Source: Candidatus Bathyarchaeota archaeon
GTDB lineage: Archaea > Thermoproteota > Bathyarchaeia > TCS64
Assembly (NCBI GenBank): GCA_016867505.1
Contig: VGJH01000052.1
Span: 1-7,759 of the forward strand
Length of the DNA: 7,759 nucleotides
Direction of reading: 5' to 3'
A model generated the notes under the pieces. That model worked only from the letters and a program-made list of their open reading frames with translations. It was not told where the DNA came from and made no database searches. Within the stretch, counting starts at the first letter, position 1; each line of letters opens with the position of its first letter. The position numbers and the translations under genes are program-made. Positions 6,001 through 7,759 of the stretch are shown one piece after another.

Positions 6001-6013
6001 CATAAAAAGCTTC
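6001..6013 (-). promoter_or_regulatory. Candidate archaeal promoter of the kae1-bud32-rdgB operon
   Basis: The minus strand reads GAAGCTTTTTATG, a BRE-like purine pair followed by a T-rich box A. The expected transcription start lies near 5979, giving a leader of about 30 bases to the TTG at 5948. An AAGGTGAT motif falls at the very start of that leader, too far from the TTG to act as a normal ribosome-binding site. The box shares the decamer AAGCTTTTTA with the candidate rps15 promoter. It sits just past the stop of the upstream 186-residue gene, so its T run may also end that transcript. Confidence 0.5.
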
Positions 6014-6021
6014 ATAATAAA

Positions 6022-6582
6022 TTATTCTTGGTTTAATTTTTTAGTATATTTATTTATAATTTCCTCAATTTCAATTTGAATTTCAGGATTATCATCAAGA
6101 ATTTTATTTACGTTCTCTAAATAATTTTCTAATTGAACATGTTGTGTAGATTGAACATCATATGTTAATTCGAATAATTCTGAGAGTTTATTTAATGATG
6201 ATTTTATTTCCTTATAAAATGGTGTAGTCTTTTTTAAAATAGTTTTATCCTGCAGCATTAATTCAATTATTGGAAAAGAAAGTATATGAGAATCTCCTTC
6301 TATAACAACTTGAACTCCATTATCTATTTTAGTAATTTTTTCATTTTTTATACCAAAATTTTTTAATAAATTTATAGCATTTTCTCTTGAAGCTTCAAAT
6401 AACTCATTAGGAAGATATGTAAAGAATTCTTGATATAATAAATTAAAGTTTGAATCACCTTTTCTTTCAAGACTTATATTTATTTTATTTGGGACAAATC
6501 CAACTACTTTTGGTAAGCCATGTTTTTTAAAAACTTGGCTAATTTCATTGAATAAAGATGCTGTATCTATTTTATTATTCAT
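6022..6582 (-). CDS. Unrecognised 186-residue AT-rich protein
   Basis: I do not recognise this protein. It has no signal peptide, membrane segment, cysteine cluster or catalytic motif that I can name, so it is probably soluble and cytoplasmic. Residues 1-110 look like a mixed alpha/beta domain (strands around VVGFVPNKINISLER and NGVQVVIEGDSHILSFPI, with helices at LFNEISQVFKKHG and SRENAINLLKNFG). Residues 115-186 look wholly helical and charged, with coiled-coil potential (EIKSSLNKLSELFEL, ENYLENVNKILDDNPEIQIEIEEIINKYTKKLN). By hand count its DNA is only about 24% GC against roughly 35-40% in leuS and kae1, and Asn, Ile and Lys are abundant. The ATG at 6582 has no clear ribosome-binding motif; a TAATAAA about 20-25 bases upstream would suit a leaderless transcript. 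It lies 84 bases after leuS and 73 before kae1, both in the same direction. The uninterrupted frame of 186 codons in such AT-rich DNA supports a real gene. Confidence 0.75.
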   Translation of the reverse strand: MNNKIDTASLFNEISQVFKKHGLPKVVGFVPNKINISLERKGDSNFNLLYQEFFTYLPNELFEASRENAINLLKNFGIKNEKITKIDNGVQVVIEGDSHILSFPIIELMLQDKTILKKTTPFYKEIKSSLNKLSELFELTYDVQSTQHVQLENYLENVNKILDDNPEIQIEIEEIINKYTKKLNQE

Positions 6583-6647
6583 CTAGGTAATCAATTCAGG
6601 TTTATTAGTTCCATAAGAAAAATTTATCTGAGATTTTTTTTAATTTA

Positions 6648-6662
6648 GAAAATTGTGAAAAA
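6648..6662 (-). terminator. Possible T-tract terminator after leuS
   Basis: Directly after the leuS stop codon the minus strand runs through TATTTTTC and then TTTTC within about 20 bases. Archaeal RNA polymerase can terminate on such T tracts without a hairpin, and none is visible here. In DNA this AT-rich, short T runs are common, so this is only a candidate. Confidence 0.25.
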
Positions 6663-6666
6663 TATG

Positions 6667-7759
6667 TTATGCTACATATATTGCTGGCCTATATGGTTTA
6701 GCTCGTGAAGCCCTTTTAGATGGATCATCTATCCACGGATCACTCTCTGAAGAGACTGTGACATCGCACCCAAACTCTGCCCGCAAGAAGCTCTCAGCAT
6801 CTTGAAGAAGTTTCACTTCATTGACTTGACCTAAAGATTTTCTTATAAATAATGTTTTTTCAGGAATCTTCTTAATCTCTTCAACAAGGTTTCGTGCCAT
6901 TATAGGCACTTCTTTCGTTTTTGTTTTTAATTCATCGTCTTTGAAGGATTCTCTGATTAATATTCCAATATCTAACTGCCCTTTTTCTTGTAATTGAATT
7001 GCTTTAAGGTACATTTTCCACTTCCACTGATCTGCAGTATAATAATGTATTATGTTTGGTTTAATTCCTGTGACTTTAATAATATTATTAACATCTTCCA
7101 TACAGGTTTTAACAATAGTCTCTAATTCCTCTGCATCTGATCTAACTAAATCTTTATTCACTGTTGGCCAAGGTGCAAAACATACGAATGGATCATAGCC
7201 CATTTCTTCCCATATCTCTTCGCATAAATGTGGTGCAAAAGGCGTTAACATTCTTACTTGTGCTGAAAGAACTTCCCATTCTACTTTATTTATCGCTTTC
7301 TTTCGATGGGCATATCCTTTATCAAATTCAGTTCTTTTGAGGTACCAGTCAAAATCCTGTTCAATATCATATATTGCTGAATGTACTGTTTTTCTTACTT
7401 TCATTTCTACCATTGCTTCATTAGCTATATCGATATGGTACTGAAGTCTACTCAACATCCATAAATCTACTTCAGTGAATTCAACGCTATCTTCTTGCTT
7501 CTCTTTAATGACCCTCTGGGCTCTATTATAGAATTTTTCTAGTGTATCTCCCATACTTTTCGCTAGATCAGGACTGAAATCTGCATCTTTTAATGGTTCA
7601 GCGGTTATCATTAAGCTAAGTCGTAAAGGATCTGACCCAAATCTATCGATTGCATTACTTAATGGAATTATATTGTTTAAGCTTTTACTCATTTTTTGAC
7701 CTTCCATGAGGACTGATCCGTTTACAACAATTCCTTGAGGCCATTTTTCACGAGGATAA
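6667..7759 (-). CDS. leuS: Leucyl-tRNA synthetase, C-terminal part (cut by window edge)
   Basis: This is the class Ia leucyl-tRNA synthetase, which charges tRNA-Leu with leucine. The frame is open to the window edge; about 363 residues are visible, roughly the last third of the 900-1000 residue archaeal enzyme, and the ATG at 7707 is an internal methionine. The visible part starts with the end of the catalytic domain (WPQGIVVNGSVL, then the KMSKS loop at 7681-7695 in MEGQKMSKSLNN, and FGSDPLRLSLM). The helical anticodon-binding domain follows (for example RMLTPFAPHLCEEIWEEMGYDPF), then an archaeal/eukaryotic-type C-terminal domain ending KPYRPAIYVA. That ending and the placing of KMSKS within NG-V-L-EGQKMSKS point to the archaeal/eukaryotic LeuRS rather than the bacterial form. 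HIGH, the CP1 editing domain and the start lie upstream, out of view. No frameshift is seen. Confidence 0.96.
   Translation of the reverse strand, partial: YPREKWPQGIVVNGSVLMEGQKMSKSLNNIIPLSNAIDRFGSDPLRLSLMITAEPLKDADFSPDLAKSMGDTLEKFYNRAQRVIKEKQEDSVEFTEVDLWMLSRLQYHIDIANEAMVEMKVRKTVHSAIYDIEQDFDWYLKRTEFDKGYAHRKKAINKVEWEVLSAQVRMLTPFAPHLCEEIWEEMGYDPFVCFAPWPTVNKDLVRSDAEELETIVKTCMEDVNNIIKVTGIKPNIIHYYTADQWKWKMYLKAIQLQEKGQLDIGILIRESFKDDELKTKTKEVPIMARNLVEEIKKIPEKTLFIRKSLGQVNEVKLLQDAESFLRAEFGCDVTVSSESDPWIDDPSKRASRAKPYRPAIYVA

Noticed and set aside
6022..6582. The orphan protein as a toxin, defence or mobile-element gene
   Set aside because: Apart from its base composition there is no integrase, repeat, paired small gene or recognisable effector motif nearby, so such a label would be unsupported.
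6583..6666. Search for a tRNA or small RNA in the leuS to orphan-gene spacer and the other spacers
   Set aside because: No cloverleaf-like arms, T-loop GTTC sequence or GC-rich structured segment is seen; the spacers are short and AT-rich.

Overview
This is an AT-rich (by eye in the mid-30s percent GC) archaeal chromosome segment with every gene on the minus strand, so transcription runs from position 7759 towards 1. The archaeal assignment rests on ribosomal protein eS1 (S3Ae), an archaeal-type uS15 with a long N-terminal extension, three subunits of the KEOPS tRNA-modification complex (Kae1, Bud32, Pcc1), an archaeal RecJ-like DHH nuclease, an archaeal/eukaryotic-type leucyl-tRNA synthetase C-terminus, and BRE/TATA-like promoter boxes. 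Kae1 and Bud32 are separate genes, whereas most methanogens, haloarchaea and Thermoplasma have them fused. That leans towards a TACK- or Asgard-like lineage, but the window alone does not settle the phylum.

Layout in order of transcription: (1) 7759-6667, the 3' part of leuS, whose 5' end lies outside the window; (2) 6582-6022, an unrecognised 186-residue protein, much more AT-rich than its neighbours; (3) 5948-3801, kae1, bud32 and an ITPase (rdgB/HAM1 family), overlapping head to tail by 13-14 bases behind one candidate promoter; (4) 3733-1616, rps15, recJ-like nuclease and pcc1, tightly packed behind a second candidate promoter; (5) 1538-1, eS1 behind a strong TATA box, then a minimal nucleotidyltransferase and the first 107 codons of a phosphoglucosamine/phosphomannomutase, linked by an ATGA overlap. 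There is no gene-free stretch longer than about 90 bases, and I see no tRNA, rRNA, CRISPR array or mobile element.

Functionally this is core information-processing housekeeping: tRNA charging (LeuRS), tRNA t6A modification (Kae1, Bud32, Pcc1), nucleotide-pool cleaning (ITPase), translation (uS15, eS1), a nuclease of the replication/repair/RNA-decay DHH family, and sugar-phosphate metabolism at the end. The clustering of KEOPS genes with S15, the RecJ-like nuclease and S3Ae is, from general knowledge, a recurrent archaeal neighbourhood, so I do not see a new defence or metabolic system here. The least explained items are the 186-residue AT-rich orphan, the absence of a normal start codon at the expected N-terminus of Kae1, the frequent TTG starts, and a 9-base repeat flanking the rps15 promoter.
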